Source of the DNA: WRAI01 sp031549605
GTDB taxonomy: Bacteria; Bacillota; Clostridia; Oscillospirales; UBA929
Length of the DNA stretch: 10,533 bases
Assembly (NCBI GenBank): GCA_031549605.1
Contig: JAVBPM010000053.1
Span: 1 to 10,533 of the forward strand
Direction: 5' to 3'
Shown here piece after piece: positions 1 through 6,172 of this stretch. Position 1 is the first letter of the stretch. Each line of letters opens with the position of its first letter. The translations under genes were made by a program, and so were the position numbers. A model generated the notes under the pieces. The model did no database searches. It saw only the letters and a list, made by a program, of their open reading frames with translations, and was not told the origin of the DNA.

Positions 1-1878
1 CTCGGAACCCATCTCGGTGCGGATGGGGATATTTTGCAGGTTGGGCTCGACCGAGGACAGCCGGCCGGTGACGGTGGCCGTCATTTGAAAGGTGGTGTGG
101 ATGCGCCCGTCGGCGGCGATGACCTTTTGCAGTCCCTCGGCGTAGGTGGCCGACAGCTTGGTCAGATGGCGCAGCTCGATGATGTGCTCGATGAGTGGAT
201 GCTGGCCGCGCAGGCCTTCCAGCACCTCGATGTCGGTGGAAAAGCCCGACTTGGTCTTTTTGCCGGCGGGCAACCCCAGCTTGACAAAGAGCAGCTCGCC
301 CAGCTGTTTGGGCGACTGCCAATTGATGGGCTCGTCGACTGTTTGCGCGGCGGCCAGCTCGGTATCGGCGATGCGCTGCTTGAGCATGGCGGCAAATGCC
401 GACAGTGCCGCGCGGTCGACGGCGATGCCGGTGCGCTCCAGGTCGGCCAGCACGGCCGACAGCGGCAGTTCCAGGTCGTTGTGCAGCGACGTCAGTCCGA
501 GGGTCGACAGTTTTTCGGCGTAGATGCCATGCAACGCGTGCAGTGCCGAGACCCATTGTGCCAACGCGCTTTCGGCTGTGCCGCCCGACAGCACACCACA
601 GGCGGTGTCGTCTTCAAACAGCGGATCGGGCAGCGTTGTATCGAGCTGTGCGAGTGCCAGACGCGGCAGGTCGAGCTTTTTTTCGTCGGGGTTGCAGAGG
701 TGGGCCGCCAGCAGCAGGTCAAAGCTGATGTTGGCTATGGGGTGGCGGCGGTAGAGCGCCTTGGCGTCGTAGACAATCTTGGCAAAATCGGCGGCACAAA
801 GAGCCGCGCCGTCGGGTTGGGCGTCGGCGGTGACAATGTAGGTCGTATCGCCGTCGCACAGCGCCATTAGCTGCTCGTGAGGTGGCAGCAACAGGGCGGT
901 CGGCGCTGTCAGTGTGCTGAGCAGCGCGGCGTAGGCGTCGGGCGTGTCAATGAGCTTGACAGGGCAGGGAATATAGGCCGTCGCGGTCGGCGGCGTTGCT
1001 TCAGCCGACTCAGACAGCCCCCATTTTTTGATGAGGTTGGTAAATTCCAGCTTTTTGCACAGCGCATAGAGCGCGGCCTTGTCGGGCGCGGTGTTGGCGG
1101 CGTCGGACGGCTGGAAGTCGATGGGTGCGTGTGTGTCGATGGTGCCCAGCTGACGGCTGAGCAGTGCGAGGTCTTTGTTGGCTTGTAGCTTGTCGCGCAG
1201 TGTAGCGCGCTGGACATAGTTGTCGAGGTCGGCATACAGCGCGTCGAGCGACTGCGCCGCTTGCAGCAGCGGCAGGGCGGTTTTTTCGCCCACGCCCGGC
1301 ACGCCGGGGATGTTATCGCTGCTGTCGCCCATCAGCGCCTTGAGGTCGATTAAGGCGAGCGGCGACAGGCCGTATTGCTGCTCGATGGCGGCGGTGCCGA
1401 TGCGTGTGGTGGTGGTTTGTCCCATGCGCGACGAAATGTGCAGCACATTGACACTGTCGTTGACCAGCTGGTAGGCGTCGCGGTCGCCGGTGGCAATCAG
1501 GCAGGTGGCGTTTTGCTCGGCGCAGTGGCGCGAGATGGTGCCCAGCAGGTCGTCGGCCTCGTAGCCGGCCAGCTCGTAGCAGGGGATGTGCATGGCTGCC
1601 AGCACCTGCTTAATCAGCGGCAGTTGCACGGCCAGGTCATTGTCCATCGGCTTGCGCGTGGCTTTGTAGCCGTCGTACAGCTGGTGGCGGAAGGTGGGCG
1701 CTTTGAGGTCAAAGCAGACGCAGACGCCGTCAGGCGTATACTCGTTTTGCAGCCGGTTGAGAATGGTGAGAAAACCGTAGACGGCGTGCGTGGGCGTGCC
1801 GTCCATGGTGGACAGCGGCTTGACGCCGTAATAGGCGCGGTTGAGGATGCTGTTGCCGTCAATGGCCAGAATGGTCAC
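1..1878 (-). CDS. polA: DNA polymerase I, N-terminal 626 residues (runs off the left edge)
   Basis: Family A DNA polymerase for repair synthesis and Okazaki-fragment primer removal. Seen: residues 1-290 or so form the 5'-3' flap exonuclease, with AIDGNS (5-10), CFDLKAPTFR near 55-64, GYEADD (105-110), ATGDRD (129-134) and LMGDSSDNIPGVPGVGEKTA (181-200). A degenerate middle domain follows, with no acidic DEDD exonuclease motifs visible. The polymerase domain then begins, with KKTKSGFSTD near 540 and TGRLSS (604-609) followed by PNLQNIP (612-618). The window ends before the palm aspartates, so about 250 residues are missing; the truncation is only the window edge. The frame is open throughout. 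The start is GTG at 1878, chosen because AAAGGAGG lies 8 nt upstream and the homologous N-terminus begins there. It lies 26 nt after cysS with no terminator between, so it is probably co-transcribed from the cysE promoter. Confidence 0.96.
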   Translation of the reverse strand, partial: MTILAIDGNSILNRAYYGVKPLSTMDGTPTHAVYGFLTILNRLQNEYTPDGVCVCFDLKAPTFRHQLYDGYKATRKPMDNDLAVQLPLIKQVLAAMHIPCYELAGYEADDLLGTISRHCAEQNATCLIATGDRDAYQLVNDSVNVLHISSRMGQTTTTRIGTAAIEQQYGLSPLALIDLKALMGDSSDNIPGVPGVGEKTALPLLQAAQSLDALYADLDNYVQRATLRDKLQANKDLALLSRQLGTIDTHAPIDFQPSDAANTAPDKAALYALCKKLEFTNLIKKWGLSESAEATPPTATAYIPCPVKLIDTPDAYAALLSTLTAPTALLLPPHEQLMALCDGDTTYIVTADAQPDGAALCAADFAKIVYDAKALYRRHPIANISFDLLLAAHLCNPDEKKLDLPRLALAQLDTTLPDPLFEDDTACGVLSGGTAESALAQWVSALHALHGIYAEKLSTLGLTSLHNDLELPLSAVLADLERTGIAVDRAALSAFAAMLKQRIADTELAAAQTVDEPINWQSPKQLGELLFVKLGLPAGKKTKSGFSTDIEVLEGLRGQHPLIEHIIELRHLTKLSATYAEGLQKVIAADGRIHTTFQMTATVTGRLSSVEPNLQNIPIRTEMGSE

Positions 1879-1886
1879 GGGCTTGG

Positions 1887-1894
1887 CCTCCTTT
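1887..1894 (-). promoter_or_regulatory. Ribosome binding site that fixes the polA GTG start
   Basis: On the minus strand AAAGGAGG is followed by 8 nt and then GTG at 1878. This near-perfect Shine-Dalgarno sequence in the 26-bp cysS-polA gap supports a non-ATG start for polA. Confidence 0.85.
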
Positions 1895-1904
1895 GTTGGT
1901 GTTG

Positions 1905-3302
1905 TCAGGCTTTGGTGCACTGCTGGCCTTGCGCCGTGTCCTTGACGGTGTAGCCGAGCGCGGTACTTTGGTCGCGCAACGCGTCGCTTTGCGCCCAGTT
2001 TTTGTCGGCGCGGGCTTGTGCGCGCTGGGTCAGCAGGTCGGTGATGGCTTGCGGCAGCTCGGCCGCGTCGTTGTCGGCGGGCACGCCGTCGGCGAGGTTG
2101 AATTGCAGCACGGTGTCAAAGTCGAGCAACAGCTCGTAGACGCGGTGATCGCGCGGCAGCTTGCAGGCGGTGTGAGCCACGCCCAGCGCCTTGGGCAGAT
2201 TGAGGTCGTCGTTGAGCGCCTCGTCAAACTGCGCCTTGAGCGCGGCGAGTTGGGCGGCGTCAAGGTCGGGCGACTGCTGGTCTTTGTGCGACTGGGCGGC
2301 GGCGATGAAGCGGCTGCACGCCGTTTTGGCGCTGTCGATGCCCTCCCAGGTAAAGTTGCATTTGCTGCGGTAGTGGGCGTTGGTGCAGAGGTAGCGGTAA
2401 TGGACGGGCGCGTAGCCCTTGTCCTGTAATTGGTCTAGCGTGTAGACGTTGCCGAGACTCTTGCTCATTTTGCCGCCGTCGACGAGTACAAACTCGTTGT
2501 GCATCCAAATCTTGACGGCGGGGTGGCCGAGCAGCGCCGTCGACTGCGCGATCTCATTTTCGTGGTGCACGGGGATGTGGTCGACGCCGCCGGTGTGGAT
2601 GTCGAAGGTGTCGCCGAGGTACTGGCGACCCATGGCCGAGCACTCGATGTGCCAGCCGGGGTAGCCCTGACCCCACGGCGACGGCCACTGCATGATGTGG
2701 TTGGGCGCGGCGGTTTTCCACAACGCAAAGTCGGCGGGGTTGCGCTTCTGGCTGTTGACCTCGACGCGTGCGCCGGCCTTTTGCTCGTCCAGGTTGAGGC
2801 GCGCCAGCTGACCGTAGGCGGGGAACTTGGACACGTCGAAGTAGACGCCGTCGTCAATGACGTAGGCGAAGCCTTTTTGCTCCAGTGTTTGCACAAAGTC
2901 AATCATGCCCTGAATGTGGTCGGTCGCCTTGACAATCAGCTCGGGCAGGTCGATGTGCAGGCGGCCGAGGTCACGCAGGAAAATGTCGGTGTAGTGTGCC
3001 GCGATTTCCCACGGTGTGCGCTGCTCGCGCTTGGCGGTTTGCGCCATTTTGTCGTCGCCGTCGTCGGCGTCGTCGGTCAGGTGGCCGACGTCGGTGATGT
3101 TCATGCAATGCTTGGTGGCGTAGCTGTTGCGGTGCAGCACGCGGCGCAGGCTGTCCATAAACAGGTAGGCGCGCAGGTTGCCGATGTGGGCCGTGCCGTA
3201 GACGGTCGGGCCGCAGGTGTAAATGCGGACGGCGTCGGACTGCAGCGGGGCAAAGTCCTCTTTTTGGCGGGTTAGCGTATTATAGAAGCGGAGTGTCGGC
3301 AT
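1905..3302 (-). CDS. cysS: Cysteinyl-tRNA synthetase
   Basis: Charges tRNA-Cys with cysteine in the cytoplasm (class Ia synthetase), 465 residues, the usual length. Seen: HIGN (39-42) and KMSKS (278-282) ATP-binding signatures. The zinc ligands align with those known in E. coli: Cys30 (TCGPTVYG), Cys221 (WHIECSAM), His246 and Glu250 (in HHENEIAQS). The C-terminal anticodon-binding helical region follows. I chose the ATG at 3302 (MPTLRFYNTL) rather than the in-frame ATG at 3329. An AGGAGGA lies 8 nt before 3302, and the family starts at this point. The first 23 bp overlap the end of cysE, so translation is probably coupled. cysE makes the precursor of the amino acid this enzyme uses, a pairing common in Bacillota. 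polA follows. Confidence 0.97.
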   Translation of the reverse strand: MPTLRFYNTLTRQKEDFAPLQSDAVRIYTCGPTVYGTAHIGNLRAYLFMDSLRRVLHRNSYATKHCMNITDVGHLTDDADDGDDKMAQTAKREQRTPWEIAAHYTDIFLRDLGRLHIDLPELIVKATDHIQGMIDFVQTLEQKGFAYVIDDGVYFDVSKFPAYGQLARLNLDEQKAGARVEVNSQKRNPADFALWKTAAPNHIMQWPSPWGQGYPGWHIECSAMGRQYLGDTFDIHTGGVDHIPVHHENEIAQSTALLGHPAVKIWMHNEFVLVDGGKMSKSLGNVYTLDQLQDKGYAPVHYRYLCTNAHYRSKCNFTWEGIDSAKTACSRFIAAAQSHKDQQSPDLDAAQLAALKAQFDEALNDDLNLPKALGVAHTACKLPRDHRVYELLLDFDTVLQFNLADGVPADNDAAELPQAITDLLTQRAQARADKNWAQSDALRDQSTALGYTVKDTAQGQQCTKA

Positions 3303-3951
3303 CGGGCGTGTCCTCCTGTGTAGGTTCAATTTGGTTCAGGCGCTTTTTAAGCGTGTCGATTTCGGCTTGCATATGGCAGATGATTTGGCTGACGGGGTCG
3401 GGCGTGTGGATGTGGTCGAGCGGCTGCCGCTTGACGCCGCCAACGCGCACGATGCGCGCCGGTACGCCCACGGCGGTGGCGTTTTCGGGTACTTCGTCGA
3501 GCACGACGGCACCGCTGGCAATCTTGGCGCCGTCATGGACGGTGAAGGGTCCCAGCACGGCGGCGCCCGCGCCGATGAGCACGTTGTTGCCGATGGTGGG
3601 GTGGCGCTTGCCCTTATCTTTACCGGTTCCGCCCAGTGTTACGCCCTGATAGATGGTGACGTTGTCGCCAATTTGACATGTCTCACCGATGACGACGCCG
3701 GTGCCGTGGTCGATGAACAGGCCGCGGCCGATGGTGGCGGCGGGGTGAATCTCGATGCCGGTTTTGCGGCGGGTGCGTTCGGCCACCCAGCGCGCCAGCA
3801 GTGGGTGCTTGTGGTTGTAGAGCCAGTGGGCGCGGCGGTGGCGGCGCACGGCCTTGAAGCCGGCGTAGAGGAAATAAATCTCAAACGTGCTGCGAGCTGC
3901 CGGGTCGCGCGCGCGTATCGCGGCGATGTCTTCTTTGAGCTGTTTGAACAT
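3280..3951 (-). CDS. cysE: Serine O-acetyltransferase
   Basis: Transfers acetyl from acetyl-CoA to L-serine to give O-acetylserine, the precursor of cysteine. 223 residues, the short form typical of Bacillota rather than the roughly 270-residue enterobacterial form. Seen: an N-terminal helical part (1-65), then a left-handed beta-helix of hexapeptide repeats (about 66-170) with IHPAATIG, GTGVVIGE, GVTLGGTGK and AVGVPARIV. His82 (FIDHGTG) and His117 (KRHPTIG) match the catalytic and substrate histidines of the family. Glu67 stands where E. coli has the paired Asp. The tail is hydrophilic and of low complexity. The ATG at 3951 has AAAGGAGG 7 nt upstream. It is the first gene of the cysE-cysS-polA unit. 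The untranslated leader is only about 30 nt, so there is no room for a cysteine T-box. Confidence 0.97.
   Translation of the reverse strand: MFKQLKEDIAAIRARDPAARSTFEIYFLYAGFKAVRRHRRAHWLYNHKHPLLARWVAERTRRKTGIEIHPAATIGRGLFIDHGTGVVIGETCQIGDNVTIYQGVTLGGTGKDKGKRHPTIGNNVLIGAGAAVLGPFTVHDGAKIASGAVVLDEVPENATAVGVPARIVRVGGVKRQPLDHIHTPDPVSQIICHMQAEIDTLKKRLNQIEPTQEDTPDADTPLL
3311..3317 (-). promoter_or_regulatory. Ribosome binding site that fixes the cysS start, inside cysE
   Basis: Minus-strand AGGAGGA ends 8 nt before the ATG at 3302 and lies inside the last codons of cysE. It decides for the shorter of two in-frame ATG starts and suggests translational coupling. Confidence 0.85.
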
Positions 3952-3990
3952 GCGGCAACCTCCTTTACAACACTATATGCGCGATGGTCT

Positions 3991-4019
3991 AGTATATCGT
4001 ATGGGGTGGGTTCTGTCAA
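3991..4019 (-). promoter_or_regulatory. Promoter of the cysE-cysS-polA unit
   Basis: Minus strand: -35 TTGACA (4014-4019), 17-bp spacer, -10 TATACT (3991-3996). This is close to the sigma-A consensus. Transcription would start near 3984, about 33 nt before the cysE ATG. Confidence 0.85.
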
Positions 4020-4041
4020 TTTGAACATGGCGTCGACAACG

Positions 4042-4069
4042 AAAAACGCTGCCGGTTTCGGCAGCGTTT
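4042..4069 (-). terminator. Intrinsic terminator of the unknown 179-residue gene
   Basis: An 11-bp stem (4044-4054 with 4059-4069; core CGCTGCCG/CGGCAGCG) with a 4-nt loop runs into a minus-strand T run at 4046-4042. It begins 13 nt after the stop at 4083 and lies before the cysE promoter, so it insulates the two units. Confidence 0.85.
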
Positions 4070-4082
4070 GGTGTTTTGATAA

Positions 4083-4622
4083 TCAGCCGTTGAGGCAGTC
4101 GTCGACCGACAGCTGGATGCCCAGCAATCCCATGAGGCGGAACTGAATCATGGGGAAGGTGTAGCGGCCGCAGGCGGCCATGAGCAGCCCCTCGTAGTAA
4201 ATGGTGTTTTCGATAAAGTCGCGGCCACGCGAGGCGCCCGACAGCAATGTGGGCATAATCCAGTAGCTCATGCGGGCAAACGGCGGATGCTCGCTGTTGT
4301 CCGGCCATTTATCGCTGAGCAGTGTAATCAGGTTTTTTAAGAACTGGCTGGTGGTCGACTGTTCGACGTCGAGCAGCACGTTCATGTTGTCGGTTTGGAT
4401 GGCGTCGGCGATTTGTTTGAGTACCTCAAACGCCGGCTTGTAGTGGTCGGCCACAATCATCATGTTGGCCATTTCGTAGCGCAGTTTTTGCACGTACGCC
4501 GCGTGGTAGAACAGTGAGAAATTGGTGTTGGCGTTCATGCTGCCGCTGTCGTAATAGACCAAGCTCTGCAGCTCGGCGAGCTGCTGACTGATGGCGTTGG
4601 TATGCAGTTCCATTTCGTTCAT
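4083..4622 (-). CDS. Conserved-looking protein of unknown function, 179 residues
   Basis: I do not recognise the family. The 179-residue product begins MNEMELHTNA. It looks mostly alpha-helical and soluble, with many Met, Leu and aromatic residues. It has no signal peptide, no clear membrane segment and no metal or nucleotide motif that I can name. Three cysteine or histidine clusters that might suggest metal binding are absent. The middle part (LKNLITLLSDKWPD, then PPFARMSYWIMPTLLSGA) is the most family-like stretch. The ATG at 4622 has TAAGGAG 8 nt upstream. It has its own near-consensus promoter and a strong terminator, so it is a single-gene unit between the amidohydrolase and cysE. Codon use resembles the neighbours. 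That it is a real, well-expressed gene is inferred from these signals; its function is not inferable. Confidence 0.85.
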   Translation of the reverse strand: MNEMELHTNAISQQLAELQSLVYYDSGSMNANTNFSLFYHAAYVQKLRYEMANMMIVADHYKPAFEVLKQIADAIQTDNMNVLLDVEQSTTSQFLKNLITLLSDKWPDNSEHPPFARMSYWIMPTLLSGASRGRDFIENTIYYEGLLMAACGRYTFPMIQFRLMGLLGIQLSVDDCLNG

Positions 4623-4662
4623 GGCTATCGCTCCTTACACAGCGTGTTACATAACTCTGCCT

Positions 4663-4691
4663 ATTTTATCATTGCCGCTCGACAAAGTCAA
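4663..4691 (-). promoter_or_regulatory. Promoter of the unknown 179-residue gene
   Basis: Minus strand: -35 TTGACT (4686-4691), 17-bp spacer, -10 TAAAAT (4663-4668). It lies in the 76-bp gap after the amidohydrolase stop at 4699. A transcript would start near 4656 with a leader of about 34 nt carrying the TAAGGAG ribosome site. Confidence 0.8.
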
Positions 4692-4698
4692 CACAAGT

Positions 4699-5484
4699 TT
4701 AGAGATTTAGCAGCGCTTTTGCGTTGGCGTAGAGAATTTTTTCCATCAGCGGGTCGGGCAGCTTGAGCTTGGTCAGCAGGTCGAGCTCGTAGCCGCTGGT
4801 GTGCAGGGGATAGTCGGAGCCGAACAGCAGCCGGTCGCCGTCGTGGTTGTTGAAAATATGGCGACTCTGTCGATCGTCGAGAATCCACAGCGCCGAGCTG
4901 GTGTCGAGGTAGATGTCGCGGCCCAGCAGCGTTTCGCACATCTCGTCGTAGTTGAAGCAGCCGCCCAGGTGCGCGGCAATGATCGTCAGGTTGGGGAAAT
5001 TGTCGAGAATGCGGGCGATGCGGCGCGGCGCGCTGTAGTCATAGCGCAGGTCGCCGGCGTGCAGCAGCAACGGCAGGCGGCCCTGAATGACGTCGTAGAG
5101 CGTAAACGCCTCGGGTGAGTCGGCGTTAAACTGCTGGAAGTCGGGGTGTAGCTTAACGCCGTAGAAGCCGTCGGCGACCACGCTGTCAAAGCAGTCGGCG
5201 AGGTCGTGCTGCGCCGGGTGCAGCGCGGCAAAGGAGAGGATTGCCGGCGTGTGCGCCATGACCGATTTTGCCCAGGTGTTGATGGACGCGACGTTCTGCG
5301 GCGCGACGGCGGTGGGCAGCATCACGCCGTATTGGCAGTTAGCCTGCGTCAGTGAAAGGCACATATCCTCGACCGTGCCCGTCTGTTCAAACGGAATGCC
5401 ATAGAAGTCGCGCAAGTGGGCGATGGCTTTGTGCGCCAAGGCGTCGGGGTAGGCGTGCATGTGAAAATCAATGATGTTGGGCAT
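4699..5484 (-). CDS. Amidohydrolase family protein (COG2159-like metal-dependent hydrolase or decarboxylase)
   Basis: 261 residues, TIM-barrel amidohydrolase of the Amidohydro_2 type. Seen: metal-binding HMH (FHMHAYPD, His8 and His10), GVKLHPDFQ (109-117, Lys111), LLHAGD with His142, AAHLGGCFNYDE with His172, and FGSDYPLH with Asp224. These are the usual ligand positions along the barrel. Family members hydrolyse or decarboxylate small acids or rings; the substrate cannot be read from the sequence. I chose the ATG at 5484 because AAAGGAG lies 6 nt upstream and the protein then starts directly at the first barrel strand. An in-frame ATG at 5532 would lie upstream of the predicted transcription start. 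No terminator is visible after the stop, so some read-through into the next minus-strand gene is possible. It is divergent from queT. Confidence 0.9.
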   Translation of the reverse strand: MPNIIDFHMHAYPDALAHKAIAHLRDFYGIPFEQTGTVEDMCLSLTQANCQYGVMLPTAVAPQNVASINTWAKSVMAHTPAILSFAALHPAQHDLADCFDSVVADGFYGVKLHPDFQQFNADSPEAFTLYDVIQGRLPLLLHAGDLRYDYSAPRRIARILDNFPNLTIIAAHLGGCFNYDEMCETLLGRDIYLDTSSALWILDDRQSRHIFNNHDGDRLLFGSDYPLHTSGYELDLLTKLKLPDPLMEKILYANAKALLNL

Positions 5485-5490
5485 AGGCGG

Positions 5491-5497
5491 CTCCTTT
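5491..5497 (-). promoter_or_regulatory. Ribosome binding site that fixes the amidohydrolase start
   Basis: Minus-strand AAAGGAG followed by 6 nt and the ATG at 5484. It decides against the upstream in-frame ATG at 5532. Confidence 0.8.
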
Positions 5498-5509
5498 CGT
5501 ATAGGGGCT

Positions 5510-5539
5510 ATTGTAGCACATGCACTTGCCAAAGGTAAA
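5510..5539 (-). promoter_or_regulatory. Candidate promoter of the amidohydrolase gene
   Basis: Minus strand: extended -10 TGC-TACAAT (TACAAT at 5510-5515), with a weak -35 TTTACC (5534-5539) 18 bp upstream. The -35 lies inside the spacer of the plus-strand queT promoter. The -10 is convincing; the -35 is weak. Confidence 0.55.
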
Positions 5540-5554
5540 GACTGGCTGTATAAT
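5526..5554 (+). promoter_or_regulatory. Promoter of queT
   Basis: Plus strand: -35 TTGCCA (5526-5531), 17-bp spacer, consensus -10 TATAAT (5549-5554). Transcription would begin near 5561, leaving about 10 to 22 nt before the candidate start codons. It interleaves with the divergent amidohydrolase promoter. Confidence 0.8.
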
Positions 5555-5582
5555 ACATCTCCAGAAAGAAGTGGTGAAGAAC

Positions 5583-6122
5583 TTGAAAAATCGTGGTCTT
5601 GTCATTCGGATTGCCATCAGCGGCATTGTGGGTGCGCTGTATATTGTTTTGGTCGCTGTGTTTGGCTTTATGTCGTTTGGTCCGATTCAGATGCGTGTGG
5701 CAGAGGTGCTGTGTGTGTTGCCTTTTTTTGTGCCGTCGTCGGCGATTGGGCTGTCAATCGGATGTTTGTTGGCCAATATGTTGTTCAGCACGCTGGGCGT
5801 GTGGGATTGGGTTCTGGGCAGTGGAGCCAGTTTGATTGCGGCGCTGATGGCGGCGTATATGTCAGGTCGGCCTAAATTGCGCATTGTGTCGACGTTTCCC
5901 GCCGTGATACTGAATGCGTTTGTTGTACCGGCGGTGCTCTTACTGTATAATGTTATCCTTGGTGATGCGTATTTAGTTACCGTCCTGACTGTCGGCGCTG
6001 GACAGTTGCTGGCCTGTGTGGGGTTAGGCGGCGGACTGTCGTGGCTTTTGGCGCATAACGATGGGTTTATGCAGTTGTGTGAGTCGTTACGCGTACGCAA
6101 GGACGCTGTGGTGAAAAAGTAA
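5583..6122 (+). CDS. queT: QueT family transporter (queuosine-precursor uptake, ECF S component)
   Basis: Small integral membrane protein of the QueT family. Members are thought to be the substrate-binding component of an energy-coupling-factor transporter for a queuosine precursor such as preQ1. Seen: 179 residues with about five hydrophobic segments (roughly 8-28, 41-63, 78-93, 101-125, 130-156). The family-like stretches are IQMRVAEVLCVLPFF (35-49) and GLSIGCLLANML (56-67), and the C-terminus is basic. No ATP-binding or T component is nearby, so it would use a shared ECF module. The start is uncertain. TTG at 5583 gives a family-like N-terminus and has an AGAAAGAAG 11 nt upstream. GTG at 5571 or 5574 is possible. 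ATG at 5520 lies upstream of the promoter -35 box and is rejected. No preQ1 riboswitch fits in the short leader. It is the only plus-strand gene here and has its own terminator. Confidence 0.88.
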   Translation: MKNRGLVIRIAISGIVGALYIVLVAVFGFMSFGPIQMRVAEVLCVLPFFVPSSAIGLSIGCLLANMLFSTLGVWDWVLGSGASLIAALMAAYMSGRPKLRIVSTFPAVILNAFVVPAVLLLYNVILGDAYLVTVLTVGAGQLLACVGLGGGLSWLLAHNDGFMQLCESLRVRKDAVVKK

Positions 6123-6128
6123 ATAGAC

Positions 6129-6163
6129 AGAGCCGACGGGGTTTGTTCCGTCGGCTCTTTTTT
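6129..6163 (+). terminator. Intrinsic terminator of queT
   Basis: A 10-bp stem (6130-6139 GAGCCGACGG with 6148-6157) and 8-nt loop are followed by six T residues (6158-6163), starting 7 nt after the queT stop. On the minus strand the tail after the stem is only weakly T-rich. It may serve the converging proA gene less efficiently. Confidence 0.9.
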
Positions 6164-6172
6164 GTTGTGTAG

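Noticed and set aside
34..870. 278-codon plus-strand open frame opposite polA
   Set aside because: It is the exact reverse frame of polA. Its product is Gly/Gln/Val-rich with no motif, and it arises because GC-rich third positions avoid stop codons on the opposite strand.
2499..3275. 258-codon plus-strand open frame opposite cysS
   Set aside because: It lies wholly within cysS, which has all synthetase motifs. The composition is typical of an antisense shadow, and no ribosome site precedes it.
3300..3329. Longer cysS starting at ATG 3329
   Set aside because: The nine extra residues are unlike the family N-terminus, and the strong ribosome site serves the ATG at 3302.
5520..5582. queT starting at ATG 5520
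   Set aside because: The consensus promoter at 5526-5554 lies downstream of that ATG, so it would not be in the transcript.
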